Assembly: GCA_009779515.1 (NCBI GenBank)
Contig: WREE01000002.1
Coordinates: 1 to 31,708 of the forward strand
Length of the DNA: 31,708 nucleotides
Direction of reading: 5' to 3'
Origin: Symbiobacteriaceae bacterium
GTDB taxonomy: Bacteria > Bacillota > JAAYKD01 > WRDA01
Position numbers and translations under genes: made by a program
Notes under the pieces: generated by a model
What the model saw: the letters and a program-made list of their open reading frames with translations, nothing else
Database searches by the model: none
Told to the model about the DNA's origin: nothing
Shown: in pieces, positions 8,861 through 15,842 of the stretch
How the letters are laid out: every line of letters begins with the position of its first letter
Position numbering within the stretch: position 1 is the first letter of the stretch

Positions 8861-10201
8861 ATGTTTGATTTACTTATCCGCGGAGGTCAGGTAGTGTTGC
8901 CGGAGCAAACCATAGTTAGCGATATTGGCATCAGCCAGGGTAAAATAGTAGCCCTGGGGGAAAACCTGGGCAGCGCTGCACAGGTTATCGCTGCCCAGGG
9001 GATGGTGGTTTTCCCTGGGCTGGTAGATGCCCATGTGCATATAAGTGAGCCGGGGCGCACCCATTGGGAGGGGTATGTAACCGCTACTAAGGCCGCGGCG
9101 AAAGGTGGGGTCACCACCATCATTGAAATGCCCCAAAACCAGCTTCCAGCCTGCGTGGATGCAGCAACTTTGCAAACGAAGTTTGCTGCCGGTACAGGCA
9201 AGCTCTGGGTGGATATCGCCTCCCTGGGGGCTTTATCCGACCAGAGCCTTAGCGGCTTAGCGGAGATGGCTGGGCTGGGGGTAGTAGGCTACAAATGCTT
9301 TATGTCCCCTTGCGGTGTTGCCGATGAACCCAGCGATCAGCACGGTATTGACGACTATCAGCTCTTGCGGGGTATGGAAATTATCGCCTCCTTGGGTAAG
9401 GTACTGATGGTCCATGCTGAAAATGGCGTCTTAAACGAAGGCTACACCGGGGAAATGCGCCGCCAGGGACGCAACGATATGGCAGCCTTTCTGGCTGCTC
9501 GCCCGCTCTTTGCTGAGGTGGAAGCGGTGCGGCGGGTTATCTATTTGGGGCGTATTACCGGTTGCAGGCTGCATCTGGTGCATCTTAGCTCTATCGAGGC
9601 TGTCCGGGAAGTGGTAGCTGCTCGTGAAGAGGGGCAGGATGTCAGCTGCGAAATAGGTCCTCACTTTCTCATCTTTGACAGCGACGACTTGCTACGCCTG
9701 GGAGCAGTGCTCAAAAGCTCTCCCCCTTTGCGGGAACGTCGCCAACGGGATGCCCTGTGGCAAGCGGCTATCAGCGGGGAGGTAGATTTTATCGCTTCCG
9801 ACCACTCCCCCTGCCCGCCGGAGATGAAAGAGCGCCCCGGGCTGGATGCCTGGGGAGGAACCGCCGCTCTGCAAACTAGCCTGGAAATGCTCTACAGCGA
9901 GGCGGTAGTGCGGCGAGGCTTGAGTCAGCAATGGCTGGCAGCCATGCTGGCGGCGAACCCTGCCAAGCGCTTTGATCTGGAAGATGTGGGAGAGATACGT
10001 CTGGGGGGACGTGCCGATCTGGTGCTGCTGGCACCTACCCCCTACACTCTTACTGCCGAAGATTTGGAATATCGGCACAAGCAGAGCCCCTACTTAGGCA
10101 TGACCAGCGAAGTCCGAGTGCATAGCACTATCCTACGGGGTCAGCTGGTCTACTCCTGTGTCACCGGCTTTAGCCACGAACCCCTGGGTGCATTTCGCTA
10201 A
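8861..10201 (+). CDS. allB: Allantoinase
   Basis: This cytosolic amidohydrolase opens the hydantoin ring of allantoin to allantoate in purine catabolism. At 446 residues it matches the family length. From memory of E. coli AllB, the similarity runs end to end: 'DAHVHISEPGRTHWEGY' (metal ligands H58 and H60), GYKCF (bridging carboxylated lysine K145), VHAENG (H185), GPHF (metal His near 241) and 'SDHSPCPPEMK' (catalytic Asp near 314). The C-terminal 'DLEYRHKQSPYLG' is also typical of AllB. AGGAGGAG lies just upstream of the ATG. No allantoate amidohydrolase, ureidoglycolate enzyme or allantoin permease is seen in the window, so the pathway context is missing. Dihydropyrimidinase or dihydroorotase is less likely, given the specific AllB signatures. 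Confidence 0.92.
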   Translation: MFDLLIRGGQVVLPEQTIVSDIGISQGKIVALGENLGSAAQVIAAQGMVVFPGLVDAHVHISEPGRTHWEGYVTATKAAAKGGVTTIIEMPQNQLPACVDAATLQTKFAAGTGKLWVDIASLGALSDQSLSGLAEMAGLGVVGYKCFMSPCGVADEPSDQHGIDDYQLLRGMEIIASLGKVLMVHAENGVLNEGYTGEMRRQGRNDMAAFLAARPLFAEVEAVRRVIYLGRITGCRLHLVHLSSIEAVREVVAAREEGQDVSCEIGPHFLIFDSDDLLRLGAVLKSSPPLRERRQRDALWQAAISGEVDFIASDHSPCPPEMKERPGLDAWGGTAALQTSLEMLYSEAVVRRGLSQQWLAAMLAANPAKRFDLEDVGEIRLGGRADLVLLAPTPYTLTAEDLEYRHKQSPYLGMTSEVRVHSTILRGQLVYSCVTGFSHEPLGAFR

Positions 10202-10262
10202 AGGAAAACGAAAGGCGCATCCTTTGACCATCATAGACAGTTTTACCAAAAGTGCCGTAAAG

Positions 10263-10283
10263 CCCCTAGCTTTAACTATGGGG
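10263..10283. repeat. Left-end subterminal hairpin of the IS
   Basis: CCCCTAG (10263-10269) pairs with CTA (10276-10278) and GGGG (10280-10283), with T10279 bulged and a six-base loop. In IS200/IS605 elements such an imperfect hairpin is the TnpA recognition site. The right-end hairpin at 11957 has the same CCCC...GGGG frame. Confidence 0.7.
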
Positions 10284-10297
10284 ATATAAGGCAGCCC

Positions 10298-10326
10298 TTG
10301 CGTTATAAATATCGTTGTGGTATAAT
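10298..10326 (+). promoter_or_regulatory. Predicted tnpA promoter
   Basis: TTGCGT at 10298-10303 and TATAAT at 10321-10326 are 17 bases apart. The ATG at 10333 is only seven bases after the -10 box and has no Shine-Dalgarno sequence, so the tnpA mRNA would start at or next to its initiation codon (leaderless). Confidence 0.6.
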
Positions 10327-10332
10327 ATATAT

Positions 10333-10737
10333 ATGGTTTTCAAGTCTAACAATAATGTAGTCTACTCGTGCAAATATCATGTGGTATGGTGTCCTAAGTA
10401 TCGGCGTAGAGTTCTCATTGGGAGCATAGCAGAACGTTTGAAGGAGTTGATTATCACACGTTGTTCCGAGATGAATGCCGAAATCATCGAAATGGAAATC
10501 ATGCCAGACCACGTGCATTTGCTTGTTGAAGTAGACCCACAGTTTGGTATCAACAGAGCCGTTAGGAGTATTAAGGGCTTTTCTTCACGTATGCTGCGCA
10601 TGGAATTTCCCGAATTGAAAACGCGTTTGCCAACCCTATGGACGAATAGCTACTTCGTTTCCACTGTTGGTGGCGCACCTTTGGAAGTAATCAAGCAGTA
10701 TATCGAAAACCAGAAAAGGTCTGAAAGGAGGAAGTAA
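10333..10737 (+). CDS. tnpA: IS200/IS605 Y1 transposase TnpA
   Basis: This 134-residue HUH single-strand transposase excises and inserts the element as a circular single strand. 'SCKYHVVWCPKYRRRVL' near the N-terminus is typical. HUH is H60-V-H62 within MPDHVHLL, and the nucleophile is probably Y123 in IKQYIENQK. I start at ATG 10333 because similar proteins begin close to this point. The upstream ATG at 10315 overlaps the predicted promoter. The gene is complete and has no visible lesion. The stop codon at 10735 lies one base before the proposed tnpB start, with AAAGGAGG inside the tnpA end, so translation of the two is probably coupled. Confidence 0.92.
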   Translation: MVFKSNNNVVYSCKYHVVWCPKYRRRVLIGSIAERLKELIITRCSEMNAEIIEMEIMPDHVHLLVEVDPQFGINRAVRSIKGFSSRMLRMEFPELKTRLPTLWTNSYFVSTVGGAPLEVIKQYIENQKRSERRK

Positions 10738-10738
10738 A

Positions 10739-11860
10739 ATAGAAAAGGCGTACAAGTTCCGAATATTCCCCACTACAGATCAGGAGCAGCAGATGCAGCG
10801 CACTTTTGGCTGTTCACGCTTTGTCTATAACTACTTCCTTGCACGTAGAAAAGAAGCGTATGAGGCAGAGAAAGCTACATTGGGGTATAGCAAGTGCTGT
10901 TTGGAGTTGACGCAACTAAAGAAAGAGCTGGAATGGCTGCAAGAAGTCGATGCCACTGCCTTGCAAGCAACGCTGCAAAACTTAGATGCTGCTTTTCAAG
11001 GTTTTTTCCGTCGGGTTAAAAAAGGCGAAGCTCCAGGATATCCGCGTTTCAAAAGCAAGAAGAGCCAGCGGCGTTCTTACCGTTCTAAACGCGTAGGAGA
11101 AAATATAGCTTTTGATGGCTATAGCATCAAATTGCCGAAGATAGACTGGGTTAAAGCTGCTGGCTACAGCGAAATCAGTGGTCGCATCTTAAACGCCACG
11201 GTCTCGCAAACACCAAGTGGGAAGTATTTCGTTTCGTTATGCTGTACCGATGTAGAGATACAGCAACACGCACAAACAGGAGCGATAGTCGGCTTGGATT
11301 TAGGCATTAAAAGCCATGTAGCAACTTCGGACGGGCAACTATGCGAGAACCATAAGTATCTTCACCGAAGCGAGAAGAAACTGATTCGTGAACAGCGCAG
11401 GCTTTCGAGAAAACCAATCGGGAGCAAAAACCGTGCTAAGCAACGTATCAGAATAGCGCGTGTCCACGAAAGGATAGCAAACCAGCGGAGTGATAACTTG
11501 CATAAGCTGACTTCACGACTTGTTCGTGAACACGATTTGATCTGTATCGAGGATTTGGCGGTAAAGAACATGGTAAGGAATAGGAGGTTGGCGAAGTCTA
11601 TAGCCGATGCGTCTTGGGGCGAACTGCGTAGACAGATTGTCTATAAGTGCGAGTGGCATGGCAAGAGGTTGCAGGTGATAGGCAGATTCTTCGCAAGCAG
11701 TCAGCTTTGCTCTGTGTGTGGTTATCAGAATGCAGAGGCTATGGATTTAGGCGTACGTGAATGGATTTGCTTAGGGTGCGGTGTATCACACGATAGAGAC
11801 GTGAATGCTGCACGAAATATTTTAAACGAAGGGCTTAGGCTGCGAACTGATTCGAGTTAA
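10739..11860 (+). CDS. tnpB: TnpB RNA-guided nuclease of the IS, with ATA at the expected start codon
   Basis: TnpB is the RuvC-type, omega-RNA-guided nuclease of IS605 elements and an ancestor of Cas12. Counting from 10739 gives 373 residues. Catalytic residues are intact: D187 (GLDLGIKS), E271 (CIEDLAV) and D354 (DRDVNAARNI). The zinc-binding pairs are LCSVCG and WICLGCG. The normal N-terminus, xKAYKFRIxPTxxQ, is readable here as 'IEKAYKFRIFPTTDQ' and begins at ATA 10739, seven bases after a perfect AAAGGAGG. There is no ATG, GTG or TTG at that point. The first ordinary start is ATG 10793, which would lose 18 residues including the conserved first strand. Either ATA is used at low efficiency, or a G-to-A change has weakened or disabled the gene. 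Confidence 0.85.
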   Translation: MEKAYKFRIFPTTDQEQQMQRTFGCSRFVYNYFLARRKEAYEAEKATLGYSKCCLELTQLKKELEWLQEVDATALQATLQNLDAAFQGFFRRVKKGEAPGYPRFKSKKSQRRSYRSKRVGENIAFDGYSIKLPKIDWVKAAGYSEISGRILNATVSQTPSGKYFVSLCCTDVEIQQHAQTGAIVGLDLGIKSHVATSDGQLCENHKYLHRSEKKLIREQRRLSRKPIGSKNRAKQRIRIARVHERIANQRSDNLHKLTSRLVREHDLICIEDLAVKNMVRNRRLAKSIADASWGELRRQIVYKCEWHGKRLQVIGRFFASSQLCSVCGYQNAEAMDLGVREWICLGCGVSHDRDVNAARNILNEGLRLRTDSS

Positions 11861-11986
11861 TAAACGGTCAATATGGTACGGCGGGACACGCCGAAACCTA
11901 ACGCCCTTGGAGAGTGTGTAAGACTGCTTCGGTAGCTGTACTCGTTGAATTGGGAACCCCCTGGCTTTTGCCGTGGGGTGATGTCA
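11780..11986 (+). ncRNA. Probable omega-RNA (TnpB guide scaffold)
   Basis: In IS605-type elements the 3' end of tnpB and the right end are transcribed as the omega-RNA. Here ~125 bases between the tnpB stop and the right end hold inverted repeats (for example GGCGGGACACGCC near 11880) and the right-end hairpin. The guide would be the flanking bases directly after 11986, beginning GAGAGGTCTATTTTGG. The 5' end is a guess. The assignment rests on family knowledge and position. Confidence 0.45.
11957..11978. repeat. Right-end subterminal hairpin of the IS
   Basis: CCCC (11957-11960), TGGC, a TTTT loop, GCCG and GGGG (11975-11978) form a stem with one mismatch and one G-T pair. GTCA follows eight bases later. 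A near-identical but perfect hairpin followed by the same GTCA occurs alone at 24381-24408. Confidence 0.65.
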
Positions 11987-12002
11987 GAGAGGTCTATTTT
12001 GG

Positions 12003-12011
12003 TGCTATAAT
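12003..12011 (+). promoter_or_regulatory. Extended -10 promoter for the radical-SAM operon
   Basis: TGCTATAAT matches an extended -10 element (TGnTATAAT) exactly and lies 36 bases before the ATG at 12047. No good -35 stands at 16-18 bases, where the sequence is the end of the insertion sequence. The promoter therefore probably relies on the extended motif. Confidence 0.55.
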
Positions 12012-12046
12012 AGCCATATTAAATTTGCTCACGAAGCAGGTGTTTC

Positions 12047-13495
12047 ATGCTAAGTTTAGAAAACAAGCTCAGCATTTTAGGGGAAGGGGCTCGCTACGAT
12101 GTCTCCTGTGCTAGTAGCGGTTCGGTACGTCGCCCCCAGGCAGGACTTATCGGTAGTACTAGCACCGCCATAGCTGGGGTTTGCCATAGTTGGAGTGAAG
12201 ACGGGCGCTGCGTTTCCCTGTTGAAAATTCTGATGAGCAACGCCTGTGTTTACGATTGTGCTTATTGTCTTAACCGCAGTTCTGCCGATATACCACGAGC
12301 TTCTCTTACCCCGGAAGAGCTGGCGGAGCTAACCATTGAGTTCTACCGACGCAACTATATTGAAGGGCTGTTTTTAAGCTCAGCGGTGCTGATGGATCCT
12401 CAGTATACCACCGAGCAAATGATTAAAGCCCTGGCTTTGCTGCGCCATACCTACCGTTTTAACGGCTACATTCATGTTAAAGCTATTCCGGGGGTAGATC
12501 CTCTGCTGCTGCAACAGCTGGGCTTACTGGCAGACCGGATGAGTGTGAATATTGAGCTACCCTCGGAAAGCTCCCTGCGTTTGCTGGCGCCGGAGAAGGA
12601 GAAGCGCGGCATTTTGCAACCTATGGCTAATATCCGGGATCTGGTGAATATTAATAAAGAAGAACGCAGCCGCTTCCGTAGTGCCCCCCTTTTTGCACCG
12701 GCGGGGCAATCTACCCAAATGGTTGTTGGTGCCAGTCCCGAAACCGATCGTCATATCCTGTTGCTCAGCCAGTCTTTATACCGGCGCTATGAGCTGCGGC
12801 GGGTTTATTACTCGGCCTATGTTCCCGTAGGGAATACCAGTATACTTCCTCGGGATTTGCCGGTGCCTCTTACCAGGGAACATCGCCTTTACCAGGCGGA
12901 TTGGCTGGTGCGTCTGTATGGCTTCAGCGCCGAAGAGGTGTTGGATGAGAGTTACCCCCACCTGGAAGCTAATATCGACCCCAAAGCCGCCTGGGCTTTA
13001 CGCCACCTCCATCTCTTTCCCGTTGAGGTTAACACGGCAGATAAGGCGACTCTGCTCAGGGTGCCAGGCCTTGGTGAGAGGTCGGCACAGCGGATTATCC
13101 AGGCCAGGCGGAGCAAGCGGCTTAAACCCGAGGATGTAAAAAAGATGGGGATGGTTATCAAGCGGGCGCAATACTTTCTCACTGCCGACGGGGTGTTTAT
13201 GGGCAGTATCCCCCTGGAGCATCCGGAGTTGAAGCTCCGCTTGCTGGACGGTCCTCTGGAGCCTCAGCTCTCCCTCCTGGAAGATCCGGCGGCACCTTGG
13301 ATTCCCCAGTTGCCCTATTTTACCAAATCCCTTCAACCTCCAGAGGTTGTCTCAGAGGCGGGGGAGCTTGCCCAAGTCAAGAAGCTCGCCACCCCCCCTC
13401 CGGCGCCCTGGCAAGATACCGTCTGGCAGCAAGTTCCTCCTCCGGCAGAGCTGCCTGCCAGCTTGCTACCCCCAGCCTCGGGGAAGGGGGGATAA
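12047..13495 (+). CDS. Putative DNA modification/repair radical SAM protein (UDG-linked type)
   Basis: 482 residues, matching the radical SAM family annotated as 'putative DNA modification/repair', which is regularly paired with a DUF4130 (uracil-DNA-glycosylase-like) protein, as here. The 4Fe-4S cluster Cys are C67, C71 and C74 (ACVYDCAYCLNR), and two more Cys occur near residues 46 and 55. The C-terminal part has a helix-hairpin-helix DNA-binding motif at ~326-350 ('VNTADKATLLRVPGLGERSA'), as in ComEA-like proteins. The start is ATG 12047 with a modest AGGTG box. The last ~60 residues are proline-rich and probably disordered. The gene ends in GGG AAG GGG GGA TAA, a possible -1 slippery site leading into the next gene. 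The substrate is unknown. Confidence 0.88.
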   Translation: MLSLENKLSILGEGARYDVSCASSGSVRRPQAGLIGSTSTAIAGVCHSWSEDGRCVSLLKILMSNACVYDCAYCLNRSSADIPRASLTPEELAELTIEFYRRNYIEGLFLSSAVLMDPQYTTEQMIKALALLRHTYRFNGYIHVKAIPGVDPLLLQQLGLLADRMSVNIELPSESSLRLLAPEKEKRGILQPMANIRDLVNINKEERSRFRSAPLFAPAGQSTQMVVGASPETDRHILLLSQSLYRRYELRRVYYSAYVPVGNTSILPRDLPVPLTREHRLYQADWLVRLYGFSAEEVLDESYPHLEANIDPKAAWALRHLHLFPVEVNTADKATLLRVPGLGERSAQRIIQARRSKRLKPEDVKKMGMVIKRAQYFLTADGVFMGSIPLEHPELKLRLLDGPLEPQLSLLEDPAAPWIPQLPYFTKSLQPPEVVSEAGELAQVKKLATPPPAPWQDTVWQQVPPPAELPASLLPPASGKGG

Positions 13496-14268
13496 GCATC
13501 ACCTGGTATTACGACGATTCTTTTGAGGGTTTTCTTTCTGCTGTTTTTGCTGTTTACCAAGCCAAAGACGACACCGCACTCATCTGCAGCAGCGAGGAAG
13601 CGCAACTGGCTTTGCAGGAGTATCATATGGTTGCCACCAACGAAGAGCATACCTCTCGGGTACAGCATAAGCTGGAAGAGCTCTCTCCAGATTTGCCCCA
13701 GCGCCTTTATTGCGCCTGGCTAAGTCGCGAACCCGGCATGGAGCAGGAACTCCTTAACTATATTCGTCTAGCCCTGGCACAGGGGCGGGATATAGCCGAA
13801 CAGCACTACCGGGAGGTAGTGCGTCGGGTGTTATTGGCCGAACGCCATGTTCGTGGTGAAGCTCATGCTTTTACCCAATTTATCCGCTTTGTGCAGGTAG
13901 GGGAGACGGTGTACCTGGCAGATATTGCCCCCCGTTATGATGTGCTGGAGATGCTGGTAGGGGAGTTTGTTCATCGTTTAGCCGGCTTTAACTTTCTCAT
14001 CCGAGATACTAAGCGGAGTAAATGTCTGGTCTGGGACGGGAGCAGCTTCTGGATAAGCTATGAACCGGAACTGCTGGCTCCTCCTACACCTAAAGGGGGG
14101 CATTACGAACAGATGTGGCAGACTTACTTTGCCAAAATAGCTATACCTGAACGTATTAATCCCAAGTTGCAAGCTCTTCATGTTCCCAGGCGTTACCGTA
14201 ACTTTATGACGGAGTTTCAAAAAAACTCTACCAGCGCATCCCCTAACCGAGAGTTACCCTCACTTTAA
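13492..14268 (+). CDS. DUF4130 / TIGR03915-type DNA metabolism protein without a normal start codon
   Basis: This is the partner of the radical SAM protein. It belongs to the DUF4130 family, which is distantly related to uracil-DNA glycosylases and presumed to act in DNA repair. Family proteins begin with the pattern Y.YDGSFEG.L..(V/I)F..Y. Here that is 'TWYYDDSFEGFLSAVFAVYQ', immediately after ATA 13492, which overlaps the upstream stop as ATAA. No ATG, GTG or TTG exists in this frame near the family start. The only upstream ATG is 13297, which would add 65 low-complexity residues that are just the shadow of the radical SAM frame. Possibilities are ATA initiation with coupling, -1 frameshifting giving a fusion, or a missing G in the G6 run. 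The C-terminal residues 'HVPRRYRNFMTEF' fit the family. Confidence 0.8.
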   Translation: MSITWYYDDSFEGFLSAVFAVYQAKDDTALICSSEEAQLALQEYHMVATNEEHTSRVQHKLEELSPDLPQRLYCAWLSREPGMEQELLNYIRLALAQGRDIAEQHYREVVRRVLLAERHVRGEAHAFTQFIRFVQVGETVYLADIAPRYDVLEMLVGEFVHRLAGFNFLIRDTKRSKCLVWDGSSFWISYEPELLAPPTPKGGHYEQMWQTYFAKIAIPERINPKLQALHVPRRYRNFMTEFQKNSTSASPNRELPSL

Positions 14269-14304
14269 TTTTTTATATTTTCGTCAAAGAGCTGGAGGTT
14301 GTTC

Positions 14305-15672
14305 ATGTATCTCTCCCGAGACAAGTCTTTCTACCGCCTTATTTTGGGCATTGCTCTACCTATAGCCGCGGCGAATATACTTACCTTCTCCATCTCCATG
14401 ATGGATTCCCTCATGGTTGGTCTCCTGGGTGAGGTGCAAATCTCCGGGGTTGCTTCGGCTAACCGCTTTTTCTTTATTTTCAGCATAATTCTCTATGGGA
14501 TTACCGGAGGCTCCAACGTGCTTATTGCGCAATATTGGGGTAAGCAGGAGCCAGAGGCTATCCACAAGATTTTATCCATTATGTACCGGATAGTTTTGGG
14601 GCTCGTCAGCATCTTCTTCGTTATTGCGCAACTTGTTCCCGAAAAGGTTATCAGTATATTTGCAACCGACCCGGAGGTTATTCGCGAGGGGGCAAGCTAC
14701 CTGCGAGCAGTAGCTTGGGGCTATCCCCTCTTTGCTGTTACCAACGCTACCGTTATTATCCTGCGTGCAGTGCGTACCGTGCATATCTCCAACTATATCT
14801 ACAGTGCTTCCCTGGCGATCAATGCGTTGGGTAATTGGATGCTCATCTTCGGTCGCCTGGGAGCGCCGCGCCTGAGGGTAGTCGGCGCCGCCTATGCTAC
14901 CGTGCTGGCGCGGGTTGCCGAGTTTGTTATCATGCTTATCTTCCTCTGGAAGTTCGAGGACAAGCTGCATATCCGCCTGCCCAAGATGAAGGGGATTAAC
15001 CCCTTGATGCTGCAGTCGTATCTTGCCAATTGCTTGCCGGTTATTGCCAATGAGGCTATCTGGGTCACAGGTTCCACCGTGGTCTCCATGATTGTGGGTC
15101 GGCTGGGCACCAACGTTATTGCTGCCAGTAACGTGGAAGGGATTGTCTGGCAGTTGGTAACGGTAGGGCTCTTCGGTTTGCAGAATGCTACCTCGGTAAT
15201 TGTGGGTAACGCCATTGGCGCCGGCGAACAGCACAAGCTAACGGAATATACCCGCACCCTAATTACCCTGGGGCTCTTGGTGGGGGTTTTGGCCTCTTCC
15301 CTGATGCTGCTGTTACGTCCAGTAATTGGGCTATTCTATCCTAGCTTTGACCAAGCCACTTTGGAAATCGCCCGCCAGCTTATGTTGAACGGCTCGATGG
15401 TGATGACCTTCCAGGCCCTTAACTTCGTCTGCCTGATGGGGATTCTGCGGGGAGGGGGCGATTTGCGCTTTGTCCTGATCTTCGATGTGGTCTTCCTCTG
15501 GCTCTTATCTATCCCCTTAGGGTTAGCCGCCGCTTTCTGGTGGCAGTGGTCGCCGCGCTTTGTGCTATTGGCGCTCCGGACAGATGAAATTATTAAAGCC
15601 TTGGTGTCTATTTGGCGAGTGCGCAGTGGTGCCTGGGTGAGGGATGTCACCATTAATACCAGGGAGAGTTAA
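14305..15672 (+). CDS. MATE family efflux transporter
   Basis: 455 residues with about twelve hydrophobic segments. The N-terminus 'LILGIALPIAAANILTFSIS' followed by MMDSLMVGLLGEVQISGVA is characteristic of MATE (NorM/DinF) cation-coupled exporters. The second half repeats the pattern ('CLPVIANEAIWVTGSTVVSM', GRLGTNVIAASNV). The start is ATG 14305 because GGAGG lies six bases upstream. A TTG six bases earlier is possible. It begins 36 bases after the DUF4130 gene, so the three genes may be one transcript. Linkage to DNA repair could mean a shared response to a DNA-damaging compound, but that is only inference. The substrate is unknown. Confidence 0.9.
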   Translation: MYLSRDKSFYRLILGIALPIAAANILTFSISMMDSLMVGLLGEVQISGVASANRFFFIFSIILYGITGGSNVLIAQYWGKQEPEAIHKILSIMYRIVLGLVSIFFVIAQLVPEKVISIFATDPEVIREGASYLRAVAWGYPLFAVTNATVIILRAVRTVHISNYIYSASLAINALGNWMLIFGRLGAPRLRVVGAAYATVLARVAEFVIMLIFLWKFEDKLHIRLPKMKGINPLMLQSYLANCLPVIANEAIWVTGSTVVSMIVGRLGTNVIAASNVEGIVWQLVTVGLFGLQNATSVIVGNAIGAGEQHKLTEYTRTLITLGLLVGVLASSLMLLLRPVIGLFYPSFDQATLEIARQLMLNGSMVMTFQALNFVCLMGILRGGGDLRFVLIFDVVFLWLLSIPLGLAAAFWWQWSPRFVLLALRTDEIIKALVSIWRVRSGAWVRDVTINTRES

Positions 15673-15695
15673 GCTTTATACCTATCTACAGAAAA

Positions 15696-15756
15696 CCCCG
15701 GGTTTCTGCTTAGGCAGATCCCCGGGGGTGAGGGTGAAGACAAAGTCTTCACCCTC
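15696..15756. repeat. Two adjacent hairpins between convergent genes (includes copy 2 of the GAGGSTGAAGAC palindrome)
   Basis: Hairpin A: CCCCGGG 15696-15702 pairs with CCCGGGG 15721-15727, with a nested CTGC/GCAG stem at 15706-15717. Hairpin B: GAGGGTGAAGAC 15730-15741 and its exact complement at 15745-15756, loop AAA. Hairpin B matches 1974-2000 except that one C-G pair has become G-C, and the loop differs. Both copies sit between convergent genes. The rest of the 15673-15842 spacer holds nothing else recognisable. Confidence 0.8.
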
Positions 15757-15842
15757 TCGCCTTCAGAGTGCGCTCTTCGGCGAATTAAGTTATGTTCTAG
15801 CAATTAAGTTTGCTTTTTGACGCGCAGGTCGCCAAAAAGCGG

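Larger units (their letters stand above)
10247..11986 (+). mobile_element. IS200/IS605-family insertion sequence (tnpA + tnpB)
   Basis: The element is about 1.74 kb, with codirectional tnpA and tnpB flanked by subterminal hairpins (10263-10283 and 11957-11978). The proposed left boundary follows TTAC at 10243-10246, 16 bases before the left hairpin. This is similar in layout to the TTAC target of IS608. The right boundary is placed after GTCA at 11983-11986, shortly after the right hairpin. No terminal inverted repeat or target duplication is expected for this family. It lies between allantoinase and the radical-SAM gene. Exact ends are inference. Comparison with an empty site would fix them. 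Confidence 0.75.

Noticed and set aside
10315..10332. ATG 10315 as the tnpA start
   Set aside because: It falls inside the spacer of the predicted promoter, before the -10 box, and adds residues not typical of TnpA.
13297..13491. ATG 13297 as the start of the DUF4130 gene
   Set aside because: The extra 65 residues are low complexity, overlap the radical SAM gene fully and lie before the normal family N-terminus.
14572..15234. 220-residue open frame on the minus strand
   Set aside because: It is the antisense shadow of the MATE gene. It has no ribosome site and no family resemblance.
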